Below are positions 35,780-48,109 of a stretch of DNA of 64,000 nt, in pieces. A program made the translations under genes and the position numbers. Source of the stretch: Cryptomeria japonica (taxonomy: Eukaryota > Streptophyta > Pinopsida > Cupressales > Cupressaceae); assembly GCF_030272615.1 (NCBI RefSeq), contig NC_081411.1, positions 186,327,949 through 186,391,948 of the forward strand, in the 5' to 3' direction. The notes below the pieces were generated by a model. The model worked only from the letters and a program-made list of their open reading frames with translations. It did no database searches and was not told the origin of the DNA. Position 1 is the first letter of the stretch; the number at the start of each line of letters is the position of its first letter.

Positions 35780-36362
35780 TGTCTCAACACTATTTTCATG
35801 GAGCAAAAGATCTCATAAAATAAAAATATTGTATAGAATATTTGAAATCTTTTCCTGAAAAATTGCAAACCCCTATTTTTAAGGGCTGCATATTGAATTT
35901 TTTTTTGCACTTGACAACTAGCTAATCCAGAAAAGAAATAGAAGAAAAATGATGTTTATTTATTATTTTTTATTCTAAACATTCTTCAGGAGAACAACTT
36001 CCCTAAATTTTGGTACTCAAAATTTTCAGCTAAACTGCACTACCAAATTCATGGGACCACCAGTTTTAAAATATTAGCAACACCCACTGAAATTTTTTAG
36101 GAAACCCCCTCCATGGAACTTTAACCCTTAAGTGAGTTGTCTTGGCTACCGCAGGCTACAAACAGCTTTTGGCTATAGCGCAGGAAGACACCTACACAGC
36201 TGAGGTGTTGTGTTCAACAATTTTTTAATTATGCAAGTGCATAGCATCCACTCATCCATTTATTGTCCATGTGAAGAAGTCAAGTCAGTTTTATGTGTTG
36301 TATGCTAACATCATTGTATGGCAATGGTCTGCTTGGAAGACTCCTGGTATTTCATGGGACGC

Positions 36363-36513
36363 GTCTATTCTGGCTCCAAAAGGTGGTACGGTGCGACTAA
36401 CACGCAATCTTAGTCACGATTTTCAATAGTAGATTTTCTATCTGACGGCTGAGAATACATAACACGTCTTGTTAGTCTGACAGATTCAATCGTTTTGGAG
36501 CCAGAATAGAGAC
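36363..36513. mobile_element. Possible MITE (about 150 bp)
   Basis: Terminal inverted repeats GTCTATTCTGGCTCCAAAA and TTTTGGAGCCAGAATAGAGAC bound a 110-bp core with no coding capacity. The flanks TTTCATGGG and CTTCATGAG are similar and could be a decayed 9-bp target duplication, as in Mutator-like elements, but not directly abutting. Family not identified. Confidence 0.6.
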
Positions 36514-37934
36514 AGCCTACTTCATGAGCTTGTTCGACAGTTGGAATTCCGTGGAATTGCTTGTACAGATGAAATTGGTTGATGTGTTGGGGTGAGACTT
36601 GTCAGGTGTTTATATGAAGTGGTTTGCAGAGTGATATTGAGTGAAATTACAACTCTTTCCTGCGAGTACAATTTGTTACTGTCCTTAGGCAGGAGAGTTT
36701 TTTTTCATAATTGTTTTCCATCTAAATCTTGTATCTTATATATTTGAGGTCAATTGTATATATTTGATGTTGCTAATTGAAATGATATAGCAACCATAAC
36801 TGTATTTGCATATTGGTAATGTTTCATAGGGATTGAAGATTCCCAACAAATACATTTGTGTTCATTTTTTTTATAATGTTTTAAGACCCCTTACGAGAAA
36901 TATTAAATCAACTATATTTATTTCTCCTAAATAAAATAATGAAAATAAGAAAACCATTTATCTGACACATTTATATTGATAATGTGTTAGAAATCATTTC
37001 TAAAATAATAAATACAAGGGATGTTGAATGCCATTGCACGATAAGCCTTACAAAGTGAAGTGATTGCTACGATGGTGGTTTCGTGTTCAAGTCCAATTGG
37101 GCATGCTCCCATGTTACAACCCTTGCATTCACAAAACTATGCAAAGCAAGTCCCTTGTGAAATAGAAACTTGTCAGATGTAGCATCTAAGCTTGATGGTG
37201 TATTTCCACCAATTTAGCTGATGGCGATGAGTGTGTTACTGTTTTCCTATAAAAGAACTAAAGTGGAATCCATGATGGACCATTGGTAAAGTAGTTGCAG
37301 GGTGATGCATATAGGGACCGGGGGCCTAAATAGGCAACCAGTCCACGCAGCTTCACACTCGCATTATCAGCACCCATAGCACCTAGAAACTTTGACAGCA
37401 AAATAATAGTACCTTAATATTCCCTTACCCAAACTTTAGAAACAAGTATTACAGATACTCATAGATGCAAATTCCAGAAATCTCGGATTACCTCTTCCCT
37501 TATAGGCACTTCACCCAAGAACACAAACCCATAATGACAATTTGTTACAGCTATAGTCGTCCATAATCAGGAACTTATGGATATGTCAGCTGCATACAGT
37601 CACTAACTCACAACCTTGTAGCCCAACAACAACATTCGGAAAACCCAAAAGATGAAAAATACTATAACTACAGACCTAAAGCCGCAACGCAGTCAAGAAA
37701 TAAAAAGTTTGGCTTCGAATTTATCCAAAGTTCATGCACATCAACTACAAGATCAGCCGCTTCTAGTATAGATGGTCACTTATTCAGCATTTTGTAATCA
37801 GCTTAAGGGCAGAGATGCCTATATTTGTGTAACCAAGTCGTATCATTTAAGAAATAATTACAGAATAAAAAAAGAATTGAGATGCCCAGAGGAAGCTCCA
37901 GTGCTACATGATTGACAGTCATGGACTTTGCAGA
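36514..37934. other. Low-copy intergenic DNA, no gene seen
   Basis: No conserved coding exon, RNA gene or element end recognised. Confidence 0.4.
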
Positions 37935-38230
37935 GTAATCTGGAATTTGTCAAGATAGAGACAAGATCCAGCAGAGCTCGAATGTTTGACATTAGTTTGG
38001 ACTAAAAGGGTTATAGAATTCAGTTATATATACAAGCAGAACTATAAACTCGTTGTATTGTGAAATGCACCAACTCTAGAATGTAATCTGAGATTTATTA
38101 AGATAGAGACAAGATCCAGCAGAGCTAGAATGTTTGACATAGTTTGGACTAAAACGGTTATGGAATTCTGTTATATATACAAGCAGAACAATAAACTTGT
38201 TGTATTGTAAAATGCGCCAACTATTTGATC
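37935..38230. repeat. Two-copy tandem duplication, unit about 148 bp
   Basis: Both copies have AAGATAGAGACAAGATCCAG, GAATGTTTGACAT, AGTTTGGACTAAAA and GTTATATATACAAGCAGAAC. Confidence 0.9.
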
Positions 38231-39164
38231 ATTGTATTGTAGTTTATTGTAATTTTTAAAGTGTAAATTGAGGAGCCATCTTGCGACCAAAGCCCTCCAG
38301 CTTACACTGTGATGGCTAACAAAGAAAGGTTGGCGAATAGAACCTCTTAACCACCACCAAGGCCCTGTGGTTCACAATCTATGCTAGTGACCAATGGTAT
38401 TTCACAGCCATTGAAAACAAAACTTATGCTCAAGGTATTATATTGCCTTCCTGAGTTCTCCATTGACATGATTTAAAGGTTTTCATTATACTCGGCAAAT
38501 TTTGACACCTAGCGGAGAACTGGACAAGCACACCAAACTAGCCTGAAACCACTTGTTAAGAGTATAGTTTTTTTAAGGGTAGTCCATCATGTTGAAAGAT
38601 ATATAGGAGTGGATACGCAAATTTACCTAGTGCTTGCAGGGTTTCTCCTCCAAAGTGTTTTCCAAAAATGCAAATAGAATTTTGGGGGCCTATTTGGAGA
38701 GACTGATGACAGACTAATTGGAATCTTTCTTCTTTAAAGTTTAAAGCAATTATGTTCTGTACAACAAGCATGGGCACAAATTTAATATTTTTCATCAACT
38801 GAATAAGTAGGAGCCCAAGACCTGACGGTTAGTTGCATGGATACCAAAGTAAAAATAAGACCCAGCTTGGTTTTCCAGATGGGTGACAACAGCTTGGTTT
38901 TCCAGATGGATAAATACGGAGAGAATTGAGTTGATTACTGTGTCATTATAGTTCATCAGTCAAGGTAAGACTGAAGAATCTAAGGCTCACAGAAATTACC
39001 TGTGTTTAATGACATCAAGAAGAAACACTGTTGTGCACTTTTCTACAGTGAAAAGCAGTTAAAACCTTTTTAAGGGTGCATAAAAAGCAGATTATAGTAG
39101 ACTGTTTGTATGCCTTGAAATGAAAAACAACACTAGGAGAAGAAATGTGGATGATTGGCATCCA
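38231..39164. other. Low-copy intergenic DNA, no gene seen
   Basis: CTTGGTTTTCCAGATGG occurs twice (38857 area and 38889) and once inverted (39580), linking this stretch to the foldback to its right. No coding signal seen. Confidence 0.4.
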
Positions 39165-39284
39165 CAACAGACAGATGCCAAACTGTGCAATTCTTTTGCA
39201 TATAGAAACTTGAATCATTTTTAGCAACAGACAGATGCCAAACTGTGCAATTCTTTTGCATACAGAAACTTGAATCATTTTTAG
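39165..39284. repeat. Perfectly spaced 60-bp tandem duplication
   Basis: Two units of CAACAGACAGATGCCAAACT.. ending CTTGAATCATTTTTAG, differing at one base (CATATAG/CATACAG). Confidence 0.93.
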
Positions 39285-39950
39285 AGAGAGAATTATTTGC
39301 ATTTACAGAAACTTGAAACTTTAAGGATAGACCTGCTAGACACAATCATATCTGCAATTGCTTCAAAGGGATGTTGAATCATTGCAAATTGATGCAAAAA
39401 GAAAAATGCTAGCTCTATTTGTCTGTGAGAAAATGCTCTCAAATGTAGCACTACTGTTTTTGTTGAAGTAACATGAACACATGGTTTCAGAAAGGAATGT
39501 AATAATATCAAACAGCATACTGGCACCTAATTGTATCAGTGAGTCCTATCCAAGTAACTGACTATGTGAGAAGATGTATCCATCTGGAAAACCAAGCTGT
39601 TGTTCACTTGTTCAACAGAAAAAATTTGTCATTTTGTGTTAAGCCAATCCCTTGCCTTGTGGTGTTTGGTTTTTGAAGTACAAGATCCACTATGATGGCA
39701 CAAAAATGTGAAGAAATATGCTGTACAGTCTATAAGGTTTGTGAAGGAAAATGTTATTGAAGATGGTCTGATCCTAACTATTCACTCTATGTGAAAATAG
39801 TTTTTTGCATCAATTTGCAATGATTCAACATCCTTTTAGAAGCAATTTTAGACATGATTGTATCTGGCAGGTCTAAAATATCAGGTTTCTGTAGCTGCAA
39901 ACAAGAATTCTCTATGTAAAATCCTGATTCAAGTGCTTCTGTATGCAGAG
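39250..39950. repeat. Imperfect foldback (inverted repeat) with arms of about 150 bp
   Basis: The left arm 39257-39405 contains TGCATACAGAAACTTGAATC, AGACCTGCTAGACACAATCAT and GGATGTTGAATCATTGCAAA. The right arm 39800-39945 carries their reverse complements in reverse order. The loop is about 390 bp. A further inverted pair (38889/39580) suggests the arms once reached further out. Confidence 0.75.
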
Positions 39951-41219
39951 AAATTGTCGAACATCAGTATGGTGATCATCACTTATTGGGCAGCTATGCA
40001 ATGTAAACAGCACATAGTAAATAAACATTATATTCAGGTTTTCAAAACTGACGTGTACAAAGGAGCAGTACTAATTACAAAAACAATTATTGCTTCATAC
40101 AAGAATGCTTGTTGAAATATAAAACATAGACAAGAGTAGAACACTGGAAGATAAATACAGTGATGCCTTGTTTAAAATAGATACCTCATAAGACAACCAT
40201 AAAATATCTCAAAATGCCATAACATGAACTACAGGGAATTATGAACATATATAGTTACTACAGACAATTATCAGCATATAAAACTATATGTTTTATGGTT
40301 AAGGAAAATGCATTTATGATCAATAGATTTTGCAAGTTAGGAACACAAGAATAATGGCCTTCAGCAAGACCACCTATCATGGCAGTCACATAATTAGAGT
40401 GGAAATTCAAACGGGATCACAGAAATATCTTTACATGAGAATTAACAGAATCATGCTATATTAGCACTCCCAAGGGCTAGGAACACAAAATATAAATTAA
40501 CATCAGTATAACAACACTCATTAAAAAGAGTTGCAGTTTCACTACATATTTGTTTCTCTATATAGACTTTAAATCCAAGATTGAAAATAAAGTGTCATCT
40601 TTTGTGAATAACTCCAATATGGATGACCCGTGTGCATCGGTCAACCTTTTTTCTGTAAGAGGTTAAATCTTCTGTCTATAGGATTTTTTGTATAAATAGT
40701 ATTGACCTACTAAACAATTGCATTTTGAGACTACTCTTCAACTACTGGCAAAAAATAGATATTAAAAAAGTATAGATCCTAGAACTTGTTGATATAGTAA
40801 TCAAATAGTCTGACGGAAACAATATAAACCAGACGCTACTCCATATGCATCGAGGTGGAAAGTAGTCAGCCTTTTGAAATTACCATTGTACAAGAATGCC
40901 ACTGATAGCATACATTTGAGCTTCAACAATTGCTGTAGTAAACCATATCACTGTAATTCATGAGCTTGAATTCATGAACTGATTCCCTGTTTCCAATCGC
41001 TGATGACATAACAAATGAATAATACATCACGATCCCACCTGTACCATGTACCACACAAGAGGAGTAGCATATATCCAAAAGAGTTCAATCAGTATTTGAA
41101 AAACCCCAATGATACATAATGTGAATCTAAAGTGACTAGAAAAAGAATTGATCAACAAACACTTCACTTATTTGCCAAGGTGTGTGCCTTTAGAATAAAT
41201 ATGTAAACACAAACCTTAA

Positions 41220-42249
41220 TTAGTGAGCAACAGGCTTTAGTGGATGTGCTCTGAGTTTGGATAAGTCGAGGTTTGAATCGAGCTCTTCATCTAACTCTCC
41301 AACAACGCTACTGGACACAAACACAATGCTTAATCTTAATTACAGAATGGCAAAGAAAGGATGAAATTACTCTAGCAAGAAGGAAGTTTCCAGCCTGCAC
41401 TGGATGCAAATTGGGCACATGTCACAGACTACACCAATGGGAACACTCTAGCTGCCACCAAATGTGAAACCAATACAAAATTGGTAAGACATCTACTCTA
41501 ACAAATGGGTTGAAGTGGCATACATATTATCTCCTCGGATGATATACAATCCCAAGACAAGTTGCTCTACCCCTGCCTGCCCAAGAAGACCAGTGAAAAC
41601 CAATAAAACCATTCAGCACAGAATCTAAGTTGCTGATTTTAAAAACTAAAGTTTTGACAGAGGCATCTTTAGCTTTACTTAACCATGTGAAAGAAATAAA
41701 GGGAATTAGCATGCGCAAGTAGCAAAGTAACCAAGTAAATTCTGGCTATCTTCACACAGCCAATCAAAGACACATTTTATTTGACCTGATAAATTTAACA
41801 GTCTCCATGTCGATTTTATCACCATGAAACAGACCCCAACCTTACCTAGCTCAATACAGTATTTTTCAAACAATTTAAATGCAAAGAGACCCCAACGTCT
41901 CTCTCTTGGGTTCATTCAAATGGTCCAGATCTAAAAAACTTGAACCAGGCTTAAATTTACTAAAAATAAATTAGGAGGATGCTAACATATATACAACAAG
42001 GAGCAGCTTACTGTAGTGGAGTAAACTCGTTCATGGGATTCATCAAGAATAAGATTTGTGGCCTGATCAAAGCCCCTCAAAATACCCTGCAAATAAAATA
42101 ATTTCAATTCTCAACAATAAATACAAAACAGATATTTGAATGATTGAATCATCTTCTCAACAAAAGAGCCCAAACAGAGGAAACTCCAGAAAGCATACAC
42201 ATACATACCACTATGTTACGTCCATCGTTCGTAATGACAGAGATGGCCT
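41220..42249 (-). CDS. LSM8: LSM8, U6 snRNA-associated Sm-like protein (5' coding exon not located)
   Basis: LSM8 defines the nuclear LSM2-8 ring that binds the 3' oligo-U of U6 snRNA and serves splicing. Four minus-strand exons join in frame: 42249-42209 (AISVITNDGRNIV, acceptor TTTTCAG, donor GTATGT), 42086-42012 (GILRGFDQATNLILDESHER, then VYSTT; acceptor TTTGCAG, donor GTAAGC), 41576-41524 (AGVEQLVLGLYIIRGDN; acceptor GGGCAG, donor GTATGC) and 41310-41220 (SVVGELDEELDSNLDL, SKLRAHPLKPVAH, stop TAA; acceptor GTCCAG). Sm1 (NDGRNIVG) and Sm2 (IIRGDN) motifs are intact, and there are no stops or frameshifts. About 86 residues are covered; plant LSM8 is about 98, so only a short N-terminal exon is missing. 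Exon 42249 starts in phase with one base from that exon. Confidence 0.93.
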
Positions 42250-43108
42250 CTGAAAACATCAAGAGACACCCAAGGACAGATTAAAATTTTAAAAAGTTAA
42301 AATGTAAACCTCAAATGGAAACAGTAGATTTTCACTCTCTACTATTAAAAAATGGGTAAAAAACACATACGGTCCATCATGGAATCCAATCCTGCGATTG
42401 ACATTGCTGTGGGGATATAGTTTGGCAATACCGACAAAGGAGGGTACACGTTTAAAGAAGACAAGGAGGAATATGAGAGGAGAAAAAAAATGTATATGAA
42501 TCCTTAATTCCTTCAGATTTTCCACCTGAAAAATGAGCAGTTGCAGTTACAGCATAATTAGACTCCTATAAAGATAGGAATTACAAATGAAATAATGAGT
42601 CAAAATGTCCAATAGTATTTTGACCAGCCATTCCAAATCACAACTGTTAAAATTAACATCATATTTTGGACTGGTAATATGACAGATCAAAACCAACAAT
42701 GGTAACCCGAAAAACAGTCAGTCAAGCTCACATTTTTAAAAAAAGCCTTTACAAGGGCCCTTTAACTACTCGCCAGTACTACTGAACTTGGTACATTATG
42801 ATCAAATGGCATCTCAGGATGATTTGGCATTTAAACTAAGTCACCTTACCACACTATTATAAAGTTGTAAATACATCCTGATCATTTGTTAAGCTAAAGT
42901 TCATATGAAAGTTCCTAAATGTCACAGGAAGATCAAGAAACACAACCATTTCAATAACTTAGATGTTACTGATGCACTATAAACTAAATCTTTTCCAAGC
43001 ATGCCATTGGAATTATCAGATATCTTAACCTTGGTATGTTGTGGAAGCAATAAACTTTTAAATATTCAATTACACTAACATCCATTTCAAATCAAGATTA
43101 ACAACTTA

Positions 43109-43199
43109 AATTATTCTGAATCGCAAGAGTATTCCATTATGATTCCTCTTTTTAAATTATTCTGAATCGCTAGAGTATTCCATTATGATTCCTCTTTTT
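43109..43199. repeat. Two-copy tandem duplication, unit 45 bp
   Basis: AAATTATTCTGAATCGC(A/T)A.. GAGTATTCCATTATGATTCC repeated head to tail with one difference. Confidence 0.92.
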
Positions 43200-43751
43200 T
43201 CTCTCTTAGAAATTAACCTTATACAAGAACACATTATTTTTCTTATACATACCCACAATTATTGACTTTCAAAGATAAGATGAACCTCTAAACTGTGTTG
43301 CAAATGTATCAACCACAATACTTGAAAAAATTATAAATAAAGTAATTAAATTCTAGAAAAATATTCTACCAAACCTACATAACAAGATCTATTGAAAAAA
43401 GTGAATTAAGGCTCGTGGTCCAATGGACAGTACATGAAGCAATTTTATGTGCAGAACAATAACAACATTAATAAAAATTAAATTATCTCAAGTTGCTGCA
43501 AACTCTGAGTTCCACACCACTAGCTGGATTTGAAATTACTCTTCTTAAGCAATCACTACGACACATTTTTTTATTTTTAAATTATGATATTTGCAGTTTT
43601 GAAATTCGACAAGTTGCATGGAATGAAAGAGCCATGAGATAAAATACTGGATAGACATAGCAAGGATTAAAATTTACTCATAATACTATTTACCAAGCTG
43701 ACCTTTATAGCTTAAAAATCAACTAGGGATTGGATCCTAAATAACAAGGGA

Positions 43752-43812
43752 AGACCAAAAAATGCATTAAACAGCAGACCAAAAAATGCATTTAAACAGC
43801 AAACCAAAAAAA
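43752..43812. repeat. Short tandem repeat, unit about 26 bp, 2.5 copies
   Basis: AGACCAAAAAATGCATTAAACAGC-type units in a row. Confidence 0.85.
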
Positions 43813-44639
43813 ATCAGAAAGCATATCCCTGCAACCTGACATCAAATAGAAGAAAAACTAGTACGCATCAATCCTTCTTTCAGGAAAAAAAATGTAATTT
43901 AAAATCTCACTTTAATTTCTCTTTCTAAACCCAATCTGCAAGCTGCTCAAGCATGCATACTTATCACTGAAAAGAAATCAAATAAACTTGGATGTATCTA
44001 TAAAATATGGGCCAAACAAAAACTCCAAATTTTAATCCACTCCAATAGGAATACTGTTACAATTGCAGAAAATAGCAAATACAATTTCTCCAACGCAGAG
44101 CAAAAATAATCATGTTAATCTCTTCTCAAATAGAACCTTCAATAATATGAGTAGAAAAGAAACATTGCAGAAAACTGTTTAAAAAGCTTTTTCAACTCCT
44201 CTGATAAAAATCAAGCCAAAAAAACTCAAACCCCTATATCAAACAAGAGTCAGAAAATTCTCATCAAAATAAGCTCAAGAACAAGGAAAGCAAAACAAAC
44301 AAAAATTTAAAATAACTAATTTATTTCAGAATTCAAAATATATTTATGTGAAGAAAAAAACCAGAGATCTGAGACTTGATATTAAAATTAAGCATATATG
44401 TAAACATCCATAGATTAAACCACAGAACCAATGCCTTCATTTAACAGAAAAAAACAAAATTGTTTTAGCATGACATAAAACACACCAAAAAAATATCCAG
44501 CCGTCTACAGATTAATAGGTTCGCTTCCTCTTTCTTCCCAATTATCCCCCTTCCCACAACCAAAAGAATGACACTCAAAACCTACTAAAATACAAGATGC
44601 ATAAAACATTTCGCGTAAACGATTTGCAATAGCCTTTCT

Positions 44640-44880
44640 AGTTACCAAGCTACGACCAGATAACTTCACAAGTGACTTGCCTCAAGATTCTGCACAAATT
44701 GTGTCGTGCTGTGAACGATATCTATGAGACAAAATGGGCAAGAGTTGCAGGGAAAATGTTACAAAGCCCTCCCGGAACGACGAAGAAAACCAATCTCACT
44801 ATAGCTTCCCCTTCAATCTATTCACAAGAAACGAAAAGATCTAAAAATATCGGGGTGTTACAGCTAGATTCTTGAGCTCG
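44640..44880 (-). promoter_or_regulatory. Candidate LSM8 promoter / 5' untranslated exon
   Basis: A patch clearly richer in CpG than its surroundings (CCCGGAACGACGAAG, ACGAAAAG, TTCGCGTAAACG just left). On the minus strand GAG-GCAAGT (near 44690) could be a GC-type splice donor. There is no ATG in the patch on that strand. Support is context only. Confidence 0.3.
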
Positions 44881-45765
44881 AGACAAGGCTTTTGTAGTCA
44901 TATAACTTAATATTGTTTGCGAGCTAAAAATTGTTTTAGGGCATGAGGCTAGGTATGGGTCACCATCAAGAGAAAACTTTATTGTCACGAGATTTATTTG
45001 TGAAAATCATTTATATCAGGTATTCATTTGTATGGATGGCAGGTTGGATATAAAATTATATCTATGTGAGTAGGTTAGAGTATGCATGATTTATCAAATT
45101 TATATATAAATTAATATTTAAAATATGATAACAAAATAGTATATAAAAAAGATTGTGCAAGTAAGCAACAAATGGTGCAATGGTGCAAGTAAGCAACAAA
45201 TGGCGCAAAAGGTAGAATTTTGCAATGAGAGACAAAGGCAAAGAAAAAGAAGGGAAACCAAGTGAGCAAGTCTCAATCGACGAATGGGACAACAAGGTTG
45301 TCCTCCCCCACTTTGCGGCAGGAGCCATTGTTATTCCTCTTGGTAGCAGGTATAAAGATCATGTCCAATAAGCAACACATATGGCAAGACAAAAGAGAAA
45401 CAAATGGAATGTAGGGAAAAGGTTTAGACAAAAGAAACCTAGAGAGCAAGGTAAAGGAAATCACCACTCCAACCCTAAAAATAAAAAAAATTGTTGTTAT
45501 GGGTATGTGCACCAAGTTGTGGGTACCAAAAGGGGGTCTTAAGATGCCACTTTTATTCTGAAAACAGCAAAGTATGAACTTCAACGACAAATTGAACATA
45601 GTTACACTCCAAATTAGAAGATGCAACAAGAACAAGAGTTAGAGTGCTTCGAGTCTACTTTTTAAACTACTAATTTTTTTTGAAAATGGTGGAGATTAAG
45701 GACTTCAAAAAGGAGGCCACAAAAAGTAGTCATCTAGGTCTCTCACCTATCTGTATGTCCCCTCT
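44881..45765. other. Intergenic DNA, no gene seen
   Basis: Contains a short direct duplication at 45155-45210 (GTGCAAGTAAGCAACAAATGG twice). Minus-strand ORFs at 45062-45635 show no known domain. Confidence 0.45.
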
Positions 45766-46390
45766 ATAGTTCTCTCTCTCCTTCTCTCCCTCTCTCTCCC
45801 TCCTTCTTAACCTTGTCCCTTTACGAACTCCCTCCTCTTCTCTTCCTCCCCTTACCTCTTTATCTCCTTCTTCCATAGGTCTCTCACTACCTCCATGTCT
45901 ACCTCTACATCCATCCCCTCTTACTCCTCTCTTTTTTCTTTTGTCTCTCCTCTTCTATCTCCCTCCCCTCTCTAGGTATATCCATCCCTTTCTTCTCTCC
46001 CTCTCTATCTCCCCATCCATACATACCCCCATATATATCTCGCTCCCCCCATTTTGTTATTCTCTCTTCCTCTTGTATCCTCTCTCTCTACATTCTAGGT
46101 CATCAAGTCTCTCTCCCCTCTCTACATTTCTTACTTCCTTCTTTTCCACCTATCTACCTCTGCATCATGTCTCATTACTCACCTCTCTCTCTCCCCCCTC
46201 TATCTATCTCAATCCTCTCTTCTGTCATCTAGGTCTCTCATCTCTCCTTCCCTATATAGTTCTCTCACCTATCTATTTGTCCCCTCTCTAGTTCTCTCCC
46301 TCTCTCTTCTCCTCTATCTCCCTCCCCTTTTACCCCTATTTATTTTTTAACTCTCTCCCCCGACATTTCTATCTTTTCCTCCCCTCCCCC
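45766..46390. repeat. CT-rich low-complexity tract
   Basis: Pyrimidine-rich CTCTCTC, CCTCC and TCTATCTC phrases without a fixed unit. The plus-strand frame through it is only Ser/Leu/Pro. Confidence 0.9.
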
Positions 46391-47692
<1,302 letters not shown>

Positions 47693-47718
47693 TTTGGCCC
47701 CCACTTTAGTGGGAGTAT
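47693..47718 (-). other. X1 polypurine tract
   Basis: On the minus strand CACTAAAGTGGGGGCCAAA directly precedes the TGTAGCATG start of the LTR. Confidence 0.75.
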
Positions 47719-48049
47719 AAGTGTATGCCAATACTACCGGTAAAGTACAATAAAACAAGATTGAAAGACTTTCACCGCATCAAGGAGGCAAAATACATCG
47801 AGCCCCCAGTGGATTGAGGATCTTAGAACTTTGATTGACATAATAAAATGGAAGATCAAGAGGGAGGAACCATGATTGCAAGTAGTAAGGTTCCCCTTAC
47901 TATGAGTCATGAAAAGCAAGGATACCAAAAATTACAAAGCAAAGCCAAGTTCACTAAGTAACTTTAAGTATTGAGAAGGAAAATATGAGCGAAGTGTATG
48001 CCCCATGTTAAAGTGATCATGCACGCCTTACCAAGAGAGATTGATACAC

Positions 48050-48051
<2 letters not shown>

Positions 48052-48108
<57 letters not shown>
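48052..48108. repeat. (GA)n microsatellite carried by X1
   Basis: About 28 GA units; the matching place in X2 also has a GA tract. Confidence 0.95.

Positions 48109-48109
<1 letters not shown>

Larger units (their letters stand above)
35486..35789 (+). mobile_element. 304-bp TRIM/SMART-like miniature LTR element with tRNA-like LTRs
   Basis: LTR1 35486-35620 (135 bp) and LTR2 35657-35789 (133 bp) begin TGTTGGTGTTGG and end TGTCTCAACA. The internal part is 36 bp: TGGTATCAGAGCC (PBS, abutting LTR1) running into AAGGGGGGG (PPT, abutting LTR2). CTATT flanks both ends (35481-35485, 35790-35794). No coding capacity. Each LTR contains a tRNA-like sequence with Pol III box sequences, which recalls Cassandra elements (5S rRNA in the LTR) but with a tRNA instead. 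Confidence 0.92.
42250..44639 (-). other. AT-rich probable LSM8 intron 1
   Basis: No credible coding exon was found; several short matches were rejected. Contains two small tandem repeats listed separately. A long first intron is inferred from the missing first coding exon and the CpG-richer patch to the right. Confidence 0.4.

Noticed and set aside
42289-42540. Upstream LSM8 exon or separate 78-codon protein on the minus strand
   Set aside because: An acceptor-like site precedes it, but the peptide has no similarity to LSM8 and no usable donor follows.
43415-43445. tRNA-like 5' half (GGCTCGTGGTCCAATGG)
   Set aside because: Resembles the start of a tRNA-Arg-like gene, but no anticodon or T arm follows.
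43930-43965. First coding exon of LSM8 (minus-strand MLEQLAD)
   Set aside because: Looks like an LSM8 N-terminus, but the reading phase and the lack of a GT donor do not fit the next exon.
45250-45330. First coding exon of LSM8 (minus-strand MAPAAKWGR..SIETCSL)
   Set aside because: Phase could fit with a weak GTTTCC donor, but the sequence does not resemble LSM8 beyond two residues.
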